Shown here piece by piece: positions 1-9,142 of a DNA stretch of 21,907 bases. The DNA is from Hymenopellis radicata (lineage: Eukaryota > Basidiomycota > Agaricomycetes > Agaricales > Physalacriaceae). The notes below the pieces were generated by a model that was given only the letters and a program-made list of their open reading frames with translations, did not search any database and was not told the DNA's origin. The translations under genes were made by a program, and so were the position numbers. Within the stretch, counting starts at the first letter, position 1; every line of letters begins with the position of its first letter. Location of the stretch: positions 1-21,907 of the forward strand of contig JADNRX010000806.1 in NCBI GenBank assembly GCA_015501595.1, read 5' to 3'.

Positions 1-11
1 GTTCGCTGTAA

Positions 12-43
12 GTTCGCGGCATATCGCGTCACATGCCGCGAAC
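12..43. repeat. Perfect hairpin in the left flank
   Basis: The arms GTTCGCGGCAT (12-22) and ATGCCGCGAAC (33-43) are exact reverse complements around the 10-base loop ATCGCGTCAC. The loop and its edges form most of a motif, CATATCGCGTCACA, that recurs in the right flank. It lies outside the duplicated unit. Whether it is part of a neighbouring mobile element cannot be judged from 67 bp of flank. Confidence 0.8.
20..33 (+). repeat. Flank motif CATATCGCGTCACA, left copy
   Basis: This 14-mer is repeated in the same orientation at 21745-21758, and its first 13 bases at 21789-21801. The left copy and the first right copy are both followed, after a variable spacer, by GCGAACCTA (38-46 and 21771-21779). 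The shared blocks suggest that both flanks belong to one repetitive locus into which the large unit was placed. This is direct observation; function unknown. Confidence 0.75.
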
Positions 44-47
44 CTAA

Positions 48-73
48 CGGTTGAAACACTACAGTACTCTAGA
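48..73 (+). repeat. Left terminal inverted repeat of the tandem pair
   Basis: The stretch starting CGGTTGAAACACTACAGTA pairs in inverted orientation with 21711-21736, whose reverse complement starts CGGTCGAAACGGTACAGTA. Together 21 of 26 positions match. The inner 14 bases begin TACAGTA, so TA followed by CAGT would fit a Tc1/mariner-like end with a TA target duplication. The duplication breakpoint (after 68) lies inside the repeat. Assignment to a transposon family is inference; no transposase is seen. Confidence 0.55.
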
Positions 74-80
74 CTTCCTG

Positions 81-1448
81 TCAACACTTTGTTAGTACTG
101 GTACCGCGTAGTTTACCCAAATGTGCATACCGTTGAAAATACACAAGTTTTCCCATTTTGATTCTGTAAAGCCATCGTTAGTGCCGAAATGACACTTTAG
201 ATAGTACTGACCATTATCGTTACATAGCCTTTTCCTTGTGTACACTGCTAACCAACTCGTTAGCACCGACGGCGATGAACAGAATGAAATCACTTACTTA
301 CCAGTTGTCTTCGAGTGGGCAAAATTCAACCTGCGGTACGTCGTCAATTTTCAAATTACTTCTCAATGGTAGACTCACCATACGGTTCCATTCATGCAGC
401 GAGGACTGACCGTCTCGTGAGATTTCACCAATCAAGAGACGACAAGATCTACCATAGGAACACTCTTCGAGACGCCAAGGATACCTAATCGCAAACTCGT
501 CACAACAAATCCGGGCAGATGAGAACAAGACTAACCGGAACAATCCTCTCAATGTGTCGAGAGCAACCAGAACCTGCCAAGGGATTTGTTAGTTCTCGAG
601 GAAAGAGAACCAAGAAAAGTACTTGCTCGATGCTGTCTGCAAGTAGGACAAGTCAGTAAGAGAACCGTGGTGCAAAGACAAGTACACACGTCAGCGAAAG
701 CAATGACAGTTGGAAATCAACGTCCAAGACCTGACAGGTTAGTCAAACATGACATGTCGAGACAAAGCGTGAGCCTACCGAGGGCAACGTCGAACAAGAT
801 CGACAAAGACAAGGTCCAAGATGACAGCGTACTCGTCTCTGAAAGCAAACGAGGGTCGAGGACACTCGGACTATCAAGTCGGCCAAGTAAGTGTTCATAT
901 GATGGCGATGAACACAAGCTTACCATGACAGTGTCTACGACAAGCAGACAGTGGTGAACGAACATGATGTTCAAGTTGCAGGAGGTCGGGTCGTCGATAG
1001 TAGAGTTGAGGACAAGACTGTCCCGACGATGAGTTCAGAGTTGAGAAGACGATGACAAGGACGGACTTACCAGTGATGGCCTTCGACACTGGCAAGGATG
1101 AAGATAGGCGCGTTGACATCGGCGATGTTGGAGATGACGACGACGACGAGCTCGAAGACGACGGCGCCGTCGTTGACCAAAGCAAAGGAAGACTATCAAG
1201 TCAAATAAGAAAGTGTTCGAACAATGGCGAAAGGCATAAACATACCGTTCGGGCACCAACGATGAAGGCAAAGATGAGGTTCGAGACGATGTTGAAGCCG
1301 AGATCCACGACCAAGGACACGAGAACAAGAAGACTGACTGAGGGTAAGCGGGTCAACGATGAAGAGGATATCTTCAAGTTGAAGGCGGGTTGGACTGCGA
1401 ACAAGGTTTGCAATCAACAGACAATTTGAACCAAGAAAACCAACGTAC
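81..1448 (-). pseudogene. Decayed multi-exon gene with hydrophobic exons, unit 1
   Basis: Product not recognised. On the minus strand a run of GT-AG introns can be placed: 1395-1448, 1193-1245, 1018-1070, 871-923 and 248-301, all 53 or 54 bp. Exons between them are 149 nt (1246-1394), 122 nt (1071-1192) and 94 nt (924-1017). Exon 1246-1394 encodes a hydrophobic stretch containing LLVLVSLVVDLGFNIVSNLI. Exon 1071-1192 contains VVFELVVVVISNIADVNAP. Both look like membrane segments. The exon after intron 871-923 contains SFAFRDEYAVILDLVFVDL, which aligns with SSFALVNDGAVVFELVVVV of exon 1071-1192, so exon and intron appear duplicated in tandem. Frames cannot be joined end to end, and no convincing start was found, so it is probably a pseudogene. 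A multi-span membrane protein is an inference from hydrophobicity only. Confidence 0.4.
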
Positions 1449-2133
1449 CGTGACCTCGCGTATCCCGTCAGTCATCCGCCGTGGGCGCGCCAGCCAATGC
1501 GCCAAGTCCAACACACGGCTGTCAACGGCGGTCGTGGTCGAGGTCCAACTGCATCGAGTCAAGTCGGAATTCAGACGGGCATCAAAGCGCCGTCAATGAC
1601 ATCGAGGGGAGCGCACTAAAAACAGTAAGTACAATGTTGAACATGATGGTCAGAAGCAACTGACCGCGGCGGACATGACGAGCTTGTAACATTGACGAGA
1701 CGTCGGTGAGGGAGCGACGGCGATGAGGAGAGGCCCGCCGTCAAGGTCATCGTGGTCGTAGTGGGAGAAATCTCTGAGGTCAAAGTGGGGGAAGGGAAGG
1801 AAGAACTGGGGGATCCCACGTCCGTCTGGAATTATATCCCAAGTTGTTCGCATGTTAAGTTTGTTTACTTGATGCTCAGCGGTCATAGGGTGGGATTGCG
1901 CATCTCGTTGAAGACTTCTGGCCTTCGAGGCAGGCGATATCAGTGCTGGGGACGTGGGCGGAGATGTGGACACGCCGCCCAAGTCGTATTTCAGGTAAGC
2001 TGTCCGCCTCAAATTCATTGTCTCCATTCAACGTAGTTTCAGTTTATTCGAGTCGGCACAGACTCACAGTACACATCGTGTATTTACGTTGTTTAGAATC
2101 GACTATTTCTATCTATCTTTTGCTGCGCTTAAG
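1449..2133. other. No assignable gene; short open stretches on both strands, unit 1
   Basis: Both strands have short open stretches. The best is a plus-strand reading ending about 1994 with EAGDISAGDVGGDVDTPPKS followed by a GTAAGC donor. It could be an upstream exon of the pieces at 2134-2446, but the joint cannot be proven. Around 1622-1672 the minus strand again resembles the introns at 871-923 and 1193-1245. No recognised domain. Confidence 0.4.
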
Positions 2134-2446
2134 GTGCGAAAATCTCGACCAACATGTCTCGCCGCCTCACCCGAACTCATCGAGCGCGTAAAGCGCACTG
2201 TTCTTGTGCCTCTGGCGGTAACCGAAGAAGTCAAGAAGTGAGTACATTGTCTAAATCAATGTTCAGGAACGAAGAAGACCAGAATAGAGAAAAGGTACGT
2301 ACATCGAGTTCAATATTGTAACTAGAATCTGCGCTAATTTCTCCACACAGCGCACTACCGGCCCCGAAGCGAACGTGTTCTACCCCGTCGACGCTCCTCC
2401 CGCAAATCTCCCTCGCTGGAACCCGTCGTTCTCGCGAAGCGGATGA
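2134..2446 (+). pseudogene. Possible 3' exons of an unidentified gene, unit 1
   Basis: Three candidate exons can be joined in one frame: 2134-2237, 2267-2294 and 2351-2446, ending in TGA (2444-2446). The first contains ASPELIERVKRTVLVPLAVT; the last contains TTGPEANVFYPVDAPPANLP. The second intron (2295-2350, 56 bp) has GTACGT and ACACAG. The first (2238-2266) is only 29 bp, short even for fungi, so the join is uncertain. Composition looks protein-like rather than random, but I do not recognise the family. Upstream exons may include the piece ending about 1994. Could be a gene fragment or chance. Confidence 0.3.
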
Positions 2447-2587
2447 AAACTCGCCATTTTCAACATGTCCGCAAGAATAGTCTGCGGATCCACTTGGGTA
2501 AGTGCCGGCAAGCGCGACGACAACGTGGAGGAGGCCAGACGTCACAGGCCGACTCCTGGGCGATGACTGATAGAAGTATTTTCCTAA

Positions 2588-4975
2588 ATGGGATGTTGAA
2601 CTTTGAGAATGCGACTAGAACGGTGACGTACCATTCGTTCCTCGTCCGAAACTGTAATGTGGAGCTGAACCATGCACAGATCCAATCGCCATCAAGTTCC
2701 GAATCGGGCGAACATTATGGTTCGAATTCGCGTGTGGCGTCATTCTTGGAATGCGTAGTTCTAGAGGAGATTGAGCAGGAAGCGATTAGAGGAAGGTACA
2801 TTCACCTTCTTTCTCAAACTTCGCCATGGTGACGATGGGTTGCCAGCGGGTTTGACCTCGGGAGGTTGGAAGAATGGTGACGGTGACTGGGAGTTCGGAT
2901 TTTGGCTGAGCGTTATGGGCGGGATCGCGGGAGAGCGTCGATAGCGGCATCGAGCTCGACGTCTTGACGAAGCATCCGTTGTCCAGCTGGACATCTTTAC
3001 GCCAATTTCCTAACTGGGCTGTTCAACTTTCGAAGTGCAATTTAAAGGTAATGTACCTGTATGGGTCGAGGCCACGGAGTTGCGCTGAATTCCCTCAGAT
3101 TCAAATCGGGATCACGTCTAAATGGGATCGTTATCGATGGCAATGATTGTGGCGACTGAAATAGGTGAACCCGCCATACCAAGTCCTCCGCCCTCGTCGT
3201 TTCCGTCTGTTGTCCCGGAATTTGCGATACCGCGTACTCTTCACTTGGCGCCGTTGACGACTTTGGATCTAGGACAATTGAGTTGATACGACTTGCAATG
3301 AAAGGTGAAATGTACCTTTCCGGGGGAAACCGCCGCTGGGTATTGGCTGGATGCGCCAAGGGAGCTGAACTCGATTCTGAGCGAATTGAGCGGGTACATG
3401 TCGTCGTCCGTGGCTGCTCGGATCGCCGCTCCCAATGGAGGAAGATTTCCTGAAGCAAAAGATCAACTTTTGAACATGACGAACACGGTAACGTGCTTTA
3501 CTTCTAATTCTCGAAGACAACCCGCGGACTTAGTGCCGAGAGTAATAGATCCACATCGCCATCAATGTCCAAATGGGGTGTTGAAGTCGTTGGACTTTGT
3601 TTTCGGAAGAAGTGTGGCGTCGGATTTCCAATGGGTTGGAATGGGATCTGGAGCAACTTCAGTAGTGGATCCTAGCAAGAAATGGACTTCTTACCGTGAT
3701 TCACATAGCCTCGTTCGCTTGATGGCAAAGCGAGACAGAATTTGGAGTGGGCGAGAGGCAAGCGACAACGATGTTGAAGACAAGACCGCCGCGAGTATCG
3801 GCCCGAGGAACACGACGAGATGGTGTTAAGCACTTGGATAACCCGTTATTGAGGTCGTCAGAGTCGTCTTGAGGATTATTTCCTTGTTTGGATGTTGAAC
3901 TTTCGAAGCAGTGTAATTTCACGGTAACGTACCTTTCCTAATTCTCTGGAACCGAACACGAGTGATTAACAGTCAATTCCAACAGATCCAGATCATCATC
4001 AAGGCCGAATGAAGCCGTCGTTGATTACTCATTACGCGGCGCTGGGTATTTCCTGTCGTCCTGGTCTAAATTCAGCCGTGCTCTCACCCTCAGTAGACCG
4101 ATGAATCGATAGGACCTACCGAGACTCCTAGCATCAATGTCGCTATGCTCCTTCTCTGAGCCTACTGAGGTCGGTCCTGGAACAGTTGAGCGGGTACGAC
4201 ATGTTGATTAAAGGTAAAAGTCACCGTTTCACCTGCCTCGGAACTAACCTCAGATTATCATCAAAGATGACGGCCAATTTCACTGCCAATTTTGCCCCGC
4301 GGCGAGCGAAATCTCGCTTCCCAAAGCTGAAGGCTTCTGTTTCTGTTTCATGCTGGCTTGAAGGTAGAGGGCGCCGTATGAAGTCTGTCTCGAGTGAACT
4401 GACATAGAGCTTGTTGGTTGGAGACACGCGGAGACGTCAAGACGTACCAACCTCAAGCGAACCGAACTCACACCGCCTGTCTCTCGATACCCCGTTGTCG
4501 CGTACTCTGGCGTCAGTCGATGTGTCGGGCGATACCAAATCCAATTCTAAAGGAATTGAGCGGGTACCGCAGTGGAAAGGAAAGGTAAAGCCCACCGTTT
4601 CCAAGGCGAAAACTAACTAATGCGAAAACCGTCAGATTTACAGCGGAAATAGAGACAAATTCACCATACATTTTTGCCCCGCAGCGAGCAACATCTCGCT
4701 GGCCAAAGGTGAAGGATCCGTTTCCATTTGACTGGGACGTGGTAGCGTGATGGTGAGGATCGATTCTGAGTCTTCGAACGATCTGACTTGGGAATCTGTT
4801 AGCCGGATACACGCGGAGGTGTGACGATGTACGAACCTCAAGCCCGCGCCACTCGTCTCGCAGAACCTCATCGCCAAACACCTCGCCGTCATCGTCTCCA
4901 AGGTCAGACTGGGGCAACGGGATTCCAAATTCGGTTCTGGATGACCTGAGATGGCGTACTAGTATTGAAATGGAG
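2588..4975 (+). repeat. Array of degenerate exon-intron units, unit 1
   Basis: At least seven related units occur. Each has a short coding-like segment ending AAAG or ACG, a GT donor, an intron of about 40-62 bp, and usually an acceptor followed by a segment resembling ATCCAGATCGCCATCAAG. Introns can be placed at 2623-2679, 3048-3098, 3488-3548, 3924-3985, 4214-4253 and 4585-4635, with a further donor at 3305. Pre-intron segments share a peptide like LEQLSGYDMLIK (4180s), LSELSGYMSS (3380s) and LKELSGYRSG (4550s). Post-intron segments of the last two units share FAPRRAKSRFPKLK and FAPQRATSRWPKVK. Unit spacing ranges from about 180 to 430 bp. Stops interrupt nearly every unit, so it is a decayed repeat-containing gene or gene array. 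Family not recognised. Confidence 0.5.
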
Positions 4976-5064
4976 TAGAGAACCCACCTCCCTCGAATCA
5001 GTGCAACGTCCTCGAGCTCGTCGTCCTGGATGATATTGACGGTAGTGATGTGAGTGTAGTAAGG

Positions 5065-5072
5065 GGAGTGCT
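5065..5072. repeat. hAT target-site duplication, left
   Basis: GGAGTGCT immediately precedes the element and is repeated exactly at 6386-6393. The empty site in unit 2 has it once, at 16551-16558. Confidence 0.95.
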
Positions 5073-5089
5073 TAGTGAGTAGCGCGGGT
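5073..5089 (+). repeat. hAT terminal inverted repeat, left
   Basis: TAGTGAGTAGCGCGGGT; matches the complement of the right end at 15 of 17 positions. Confidence 0.9.
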
Positions 5090-5217
5090 TGCCCGCGGGT
5101 ATTTCGTTCTGGACCCCTACCCGTACCCTCGACTTACCCTGTTCCGTGGCGCGGGTGCGGGTTACCCGCCGAAACCATCTCGGGTCCGACTCAAATCGCC
5201 CGCCAGCACTACCCGTA
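5083..5217. repeat. hAT subterminal CGGGT/ACCCG array, left end
   Basis: About eight CGGGT or ACCCG pentamers in mixed orientation occur here. A similar density occurs at 6265-6385. In known hAT elements such subterminal motif clusters bind the transposase; that role is inferred here. Confidence 0.6.
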
Positions 5218-5557
5218 TACCATTACCTCCCATAGTTCATGCTCAGTGAGCATCCCTGGGCAATGGCACAGGGACAGTCAGCTGGGCATGATGATAGGTG
5301 AAGGTGTGGGAGCAAGAAGACAGCGGGTGGGAGCAAGACGGTGAATGGGAGCGAGACGATGATGGTCGGGAGTGACAAGACTAAAATGCAGTTAGAAGAG
5401 ATAAAAAGAAGGGAAAAGATACACACTTTCCAGGGCTGGATGCGTCCGCGACGCCTTCCAGCCCAGAAGTCCCGCTCCTCGCTTGTTGCTGGGGAAGAAT
5501 ATGATGCGCGGGGGCTAATCCAGCATCAAGTTCAGATCGTCGCCATCGTTCAGGAGG

Positions 5558-5965
5558 CCTGCAGCTCCGCCGGGGGAGGCTTACGCTAGCGCGTTGCTCA
5601 TCGAGAGAGCTGAACGCGAAAAAAAGTGCATGCGGCCTCGTGAAGAGGGCTTACGCGTCTCGGATCGCACTACCAAAAGGAAAGAAACAGAGATCATAAT
5701 CCAGTATAAGTGCTGCCTCGCTTGTGAGGGCTTACGCGTTGCGCGTCCGGTGTCGTCGTGAAGACGAACACCAGAATACGCCCCGGAGTGTATCCGAGGG
5801 CGAAGCGGCGGGCGCCGAGTCAAGTCAAGTCGGCGCTCGATGTCCAAGAGCAAGGCGGCCTCGTCCTGAGGGCTTACGCAGTCCAAAAGGGCGCCGTCGC
5901 GAAGACAAGCGCAAAATATCACCCCGGAACGTATCCGAGGGCGTAGCAACTGGCGCAAAGCCAAG
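5558..5965 (+). repeat. Interior direct repeats of the hAT-like element
   Basis: The core GAGGGCTTACGC occurs at 5645-5656, 5726-5737 and 5868-5879, with a one-mismatch version at 5575-5586. The three exact cores are each preceded by GCCTC and a 5-6 base variable spacer. A longer imperfect repeat of about 141 bp follows: the segment near 5760-5830 (GAAGACGAACACC onward) matches 5901-5965 (GAAGACAAGCGC onward). The plus strand is open at 5724-5993 and would encode two copies of a basic peptide, but no known domain is seen, so coding is doubtful. Confidence 0.7.
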
Positions 5966-6010
5966 CCGCGCCAGGAGAGCGAAGCAGAAGTAAGAAAACA
6001 AATCAGAGAA

Positions 6011-6262
6011 GCCCCAGAAAATTTTCTGGGGCCGACGAGCACGACACGAAGGTCGTGCTGTGGTGGTAAGAGAGAGAGCACCGAAATCTGAGCGGATCGA
6101 TCGTTATCCGGCAACTGCCGGCACGATCGGCCAGCTCGGCGATCACAGAAATTCTTCCGCCACGTCGTTTCTCGACGACTTTGGGCTCGTTTGAGCCCAA
6201 ATAAATTTCATAAAAATATATGTACTCTAATTGCATTATGACATGTGGTCCAACTGGACCAC
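6011..6262. repeat. Cluster of six hairpins inside the hAT-like element
   Basis: Six inverted repeats stand in about 250 bp: a perfect 22-bp palindrome at 6011-6032 (left half GCCCCAGAAAA); AGCACGAC/GTCGTGCT at 6038-6059; CGATCG plus CCGGC paired with GCCGG plus CGATCG at 6098-6129; CGTCG/CGACG at 6163-6177; TTTGGGCTC/GAGCCCAAA with a 4-base loop at 6180-6201; and GTGGTCCA/TGGACCAC at 6245-6262. Either cruciform DNA or a structured transcript would be possible. No known RNA family was recognised. Confidence 0.8.
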
Positions 6263-6368
6263 GGCACGGGTAAGAAAGGGTTGATGCGGGTCACAGCGGG
6301 TTTCTCAGACTGAGACCCCTACCCGGACCCTGACACACCCGCATCCGTGACCCGGACCGGGTGCTCCG

Positions 6369-6385
6369 ACCCGGGCTATTCACTA
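6369..6385 (-). repeat. hAT terminal inverted repeat, right
   Basis: Reads ACCCGGGCTATTCACTA on the plus strand, the inverted partner of 5073-5089 with two mismatches. Confidence 0.9.
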
Positions 6386-6393
6386 GGAGTGCT
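6386..6393. repeat. hAT target-site duplication, right
   Basis: Second exact copy of GGAGTGCT; the sequence then continues as in unit 2 from 16559. Confidence 0.95.
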
Positions 6394-7415
6394 AAGCCGA
6401 TCTCGTCGAAACTTAAGCTTTGAATGGAGGGACCTGAGCATGTGTATTCCCTCAACTTGTCTCGCATTTTGTTGAGGTTCCGCTCATGTTTTTGAGATGA
6501 TTTTACATTTGTTCAGTTCACATTGTTGAGGGGATTTCAACCGTGCATAAGGGAATGACACCGCTGAGATTCTCAGAACATGCATAGAATAATTCGGCTC
6601 AAGAGTGAACATGTGTTGCCAGGGCCATTTATCGTGCCACACTTTCTCGCCGCGGTCGTCGGATGACAGGACTTGTGTTGTGAATCCTCAGTGTTGTATG
6701 TTGGAAATGTGGACAAGTATATATCGTTCGAAGGCCACAGAGAAGGCCTTTCACGTCGTGGTGAGGGGACAGGAAACAGAGGATACTTTGAAATCGCAGT
6801 TCGGGACAGCCAAAGTCTAACAAGCGCCTGTGTCGTCAGACCACCTGATCCAACTCTAAGCAATCAACAAACGAACCTACAGCACCGCCACCTCCAGGGA
6901 GTATAAAGAGGGCGCGGACGCCAGCCAAGTGCCCTCAGTTTTCCCCCCCAGGTTTCCTACTACGCCTCGTGTCCGGTGCCACGGTGACGACCGCCCTCGT
7001 GGACTGTGCGGCCTCCTGGCGGCCTGAGCGTGCTTAAATGAATGTCGCGACCCCATCTTCCGCACAGTTGGTACCGGCACCGATTTCTTTTTTTTTTTGT
7101 GCGTCACACTAATTATACGAGGTCACGCACTTTCGTAGTATGATCTGTGTACCCCGACTTCTTTGTTTTGATCCCTGATACCTTCGGGAGGGCAAACTAT
7201 TGTCAAAATTTCGAAAAGTGAAGTTGGACTTGAGTGATTTTTTGAAAAAAGACGCGGGTCGTTGCAAAGTTGACGCGTCTCGGCTGGCAGCGGCTGCAAA
7301 TCCCTTTCCTTATTTAGTGCATTTCTGGTTCAGACTGAAAATATATGTTCCATTAACCTTTGCCTACCAAGCCATCAATGATCAAGTGTTCAGTGCCACA
7401 ACAACACCTACCTAG
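6394..7415. other. No recognised gene; promoter-like stretch, unit 1
   Basis: No open frame with recognisable homology on either strand. It contains a TATA-like box at 6902-6907, a T-run of 11 bases (7088-7098), and a short plus-strand frame at 7200-7415. The peptide of that frame (MSKFRKVKLDLSDFLKK...) does not resemble the GMC oxidoreductase that follows. The N-terminal FAD-binding half of that enzyme is not found here. Confidence 0.5.
6902..6907 (+). promoter_or_regulatory. TATA-like box, unit 1
   Basis: TATAAA in the context GGGAGTATAAAGAGGGCGCGG, followed by a pyrimidine-rich tract (CAGTTTTCCCCCC), resembles a basidiomycete core promoter. The nearest downstream coding sequence is the truncated GMC oxidoreductase about 500 bp away, so any promoter would be orphaned. 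No start codon leads to a long frame. Weak evidence. Confidence 0.35.
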
Positions 7416-8199
7416 TTCAACTTCTTCTCCGCCGGCGGCGCCAAACACTGGTCCTACATCTCCATGGCCGTAGCACACGTCCACCCTCTCTTCCGCGGCT
7501 CCATCGTAAGTCCCCTCAAAGACGCGCAGTGGTCTTGACGTTCTCCAGCACATCAACTCCACGTCAATCAACGATCATCCCAAAATCGACCCCAACTTCC
7601 TCGACTCCGCGTGGGATCAGTGGTTTCTCGCAAAAGCCAGCGCATACGGCCGTAAGCTTCTCCAAACGCATGCCCTGCAGGAGGTGCTCGTCTCAGAGGA
7701 GACCTACCCTGGCGGTATGTTAACTTTCCCGTTGACAGACCGGGCTGAATCAACTGTAACTGCTTCAGCGTCTGTCCAGACCGACGATCAGTGGATACGG
7801 TACGTCAAGGAGGGCGTTAACGCCGGTGTAAGCTTCTTCTCCCGTATTCAATATTGGCCGCTGGCGTCTCAATTACTCGCCGAACTTAGTACCACTCAAT
7901 CGGCTCGGCGTCTATGATGCCCCAGGAGAAGAATGGCGTCGTTGACGCGTCTTTGAAGGTTTACGGGTGAGATTCATTCCGCACCACCCTGATGTACTGA
8001 ATCCGACCATTCAGAACGAGAAACGTCCGCGTTGTAGATCTCTCCGCGATGCCTTTGCATATCTCTGCTCATACCCAGGTACATTGATTTGTCGCCGTTT
8101 TCTGTCTCCCGCCTCGCACTAACCGTCTTGGGACAGGCTGCTGTATATACCTTTGGCGAGATAGCTGCCGACTTGATCATCGCCGATTCACGAACATAA
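7416..8199 (+). pseudogene. GMC oxidoreductase, C-terminal fragment with five introns, unit 1
   Basis: This encodes the C-terminal, substrate-binding part of a glucose-methanol-choline (FAD-dependent) oxidoreductase, a family that oxidises alcohols or sugars and is expanded in wood-decay basidiomycetes. Six exons join in one frame: 7416-7505, 7549-7714, 7769-7827, 7890-7966, 8015-8078 and 8137-8199 (172 residues plus TAA). All five introns are GT-AG and 43-62 bp. Diagnostic pieces are LFRGSIHINSTSINDHPKID, VQTDDQWIRYVKEGVNAGYH, GSASMMPQEKNGVVDASLKV and VVDLSAMPLHISAHTQAAVY. The two family active-site histidine positions fit AGYHSIGSASM and SAHTQA. Family members have about 580-620 residues, so the FAD-binding N-terminus with its GxGxxG fold is missing, and nothing upstream replaces it. 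The frame is intact, suggesting recent truncation. Exact substrate class cannot be told. Confidence 0.85.
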
Positions 8200-9142
8200 C
8201 GCGTTCACGATCTTTCTGCTATTTTGGATGTATTTTCTTTCCGTATTTGAACTGTCCCCCCAAGACACGACGCTGCATTCAATTAATCGATCGGCGTCTT
8301 GCGGCCATTCAGACTCGGACTACTTGTTTGTACGCAGTCCCCATGGAAATACTGTGATTCGTGGGGCCCTTGATCTCGGCGAAGTGTTTGGCGCTATCAT
8401 GACGCGATTGGTCCGCACAATGCTGGAAAGCGAAGCTGATAGTGCGTTGATGTCTGTGAACATCGAAGTCTGTGTGGTTTCCATAAACATCATCTTGAAG
8501 GCTCGTCATGAGAATAAGAACAATGCACCTTCAAAATGCGCAGTTCGTACTTGGAAAGCCCTGCTTTTACGCAGTGTCAGGACTCAGGATTCTATTACTA
8601 GAATGCTGTCATGTCAGCATCGCGGGATACTGTTCTGAAGGCTCTGATCCTGTCAAGATCCTGTCCCGGCTTTCTAAAACACAAAAAGGAAAATTCCTGG
8701 CCCATGTGCCATCCCTGCACTTGACACTTTCTCCGGTGAACCTGCGCTTCTATCGCGGTATACAAGTAGTTGCAGAAACGACCAATCTACGCCACAATAT
8801 GCCACGTGAGACCTTCCTCTGGTCAGCGAATTGACGTCTGAAACGGAGAGAATGGCGCGTTTTCTGGACGTCGTTCTACTGGAATTGTGTATTGTCCGAA
8901 TTGTAAGCGGATAGATAGATAGAGATATTTTATGTACTTAACCTGCATCTAGCCCATAAAAAGAACACAGCAGGGTCCGTACTACAATAACTCGGTACCG
9001 AATGCTATCCCAACATTGTTAACACAGGTCAGCCCCCGTAAGGTACGCCCGGATTAAGTCTGGTGGGGAGGATGGACCTACCATTAGACATCACTCAACA
9101 TGCGGGAGCGCAGCTGGACTATCCAGCAAGACAGTAACTCAC
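8200..9142. other. No recognised gene downstream of the GMC fragment, unit 1
   Basis: A plus-strand open stretch at 8228-8638 (136 codons) and an overlapping one at 8508-8834 have no recognisable family or intron pattern. The first probably lies in the old 3' untranslated region of the GMC gene. A short GATA microsatellite sits at 8910-8923. Nothing else stands out. Confidence 0.45.

Larger units (their letters stand above)
5073..6385 (+). mobile_element. Non-autonomous hAT-like DNA transposon (1,313 bp), unit 1 only
   Basis: The element starts TAGTGAGTAGCGCGGGT and ends with the reverse complement of TAGTGAATAGCCCGGGT, giving 17-bp terminal inverted repeats with two mismatches. The flanking 8-bp duplication (GGAGTGCT) and the TAGTG termini are hallmarks of the hAT superfamily. 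Both ends are crowded with CGGGT/ACCCG pentamers (about eight per end within about 130 bp), as expected of subterminal transposase-binding arrays. No open frame resembles a hAT transposase with its BED finger and dimerisation domain, so it is non-autonomous. The interior holds direct repeats (5558-5965) and a cluster of hairpins (6011-6262). Because unit 2 has a clean unoccupied site, insertion most likely happened after the duplication. Confidence 0.92.

Noticed and set aside
1081..1200. Acidic low-complexity protein on the plus strand (run of D and E)
   Set aside because: The opposite strand gives a better explanation, a hydrophobic exon flanked by consistent 53-bp introns.
3305..3829. A 174-codon plus-strand open frame
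   Set aside because: It crosses at least two intron-like boundaries of the degenerate array (donors at 3305 and 3488), has no recognisable domain, and reads as a by-product of repeat structure.
5558..5965. A CRISPR array
   Set aside because: Only three or four short cores with irregular spacing inside a eukaryotic transposon; spacers are not uniform.
5724..5993. A basic two-repeat protein encoded by the hAT-like element
   Set aside because: The repetition follows the DNA repeats, both strands are open in this GC-rich stretch, and no transposase or other domain is recognisable.
6011..6262. tRNA or known structural RNA genes
   Set aside because: No cloverleaf, no A and B boxes in proper spacing, and no rRNA or snRNA signatures; only simple hairpins.
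8228..8638. A 136-codon plus-strand frame downstream of the GMC fragment
   Set aside because: No family resemblance, no sensible promoter or introns, and it starts inside the likely 3' untranslated region.
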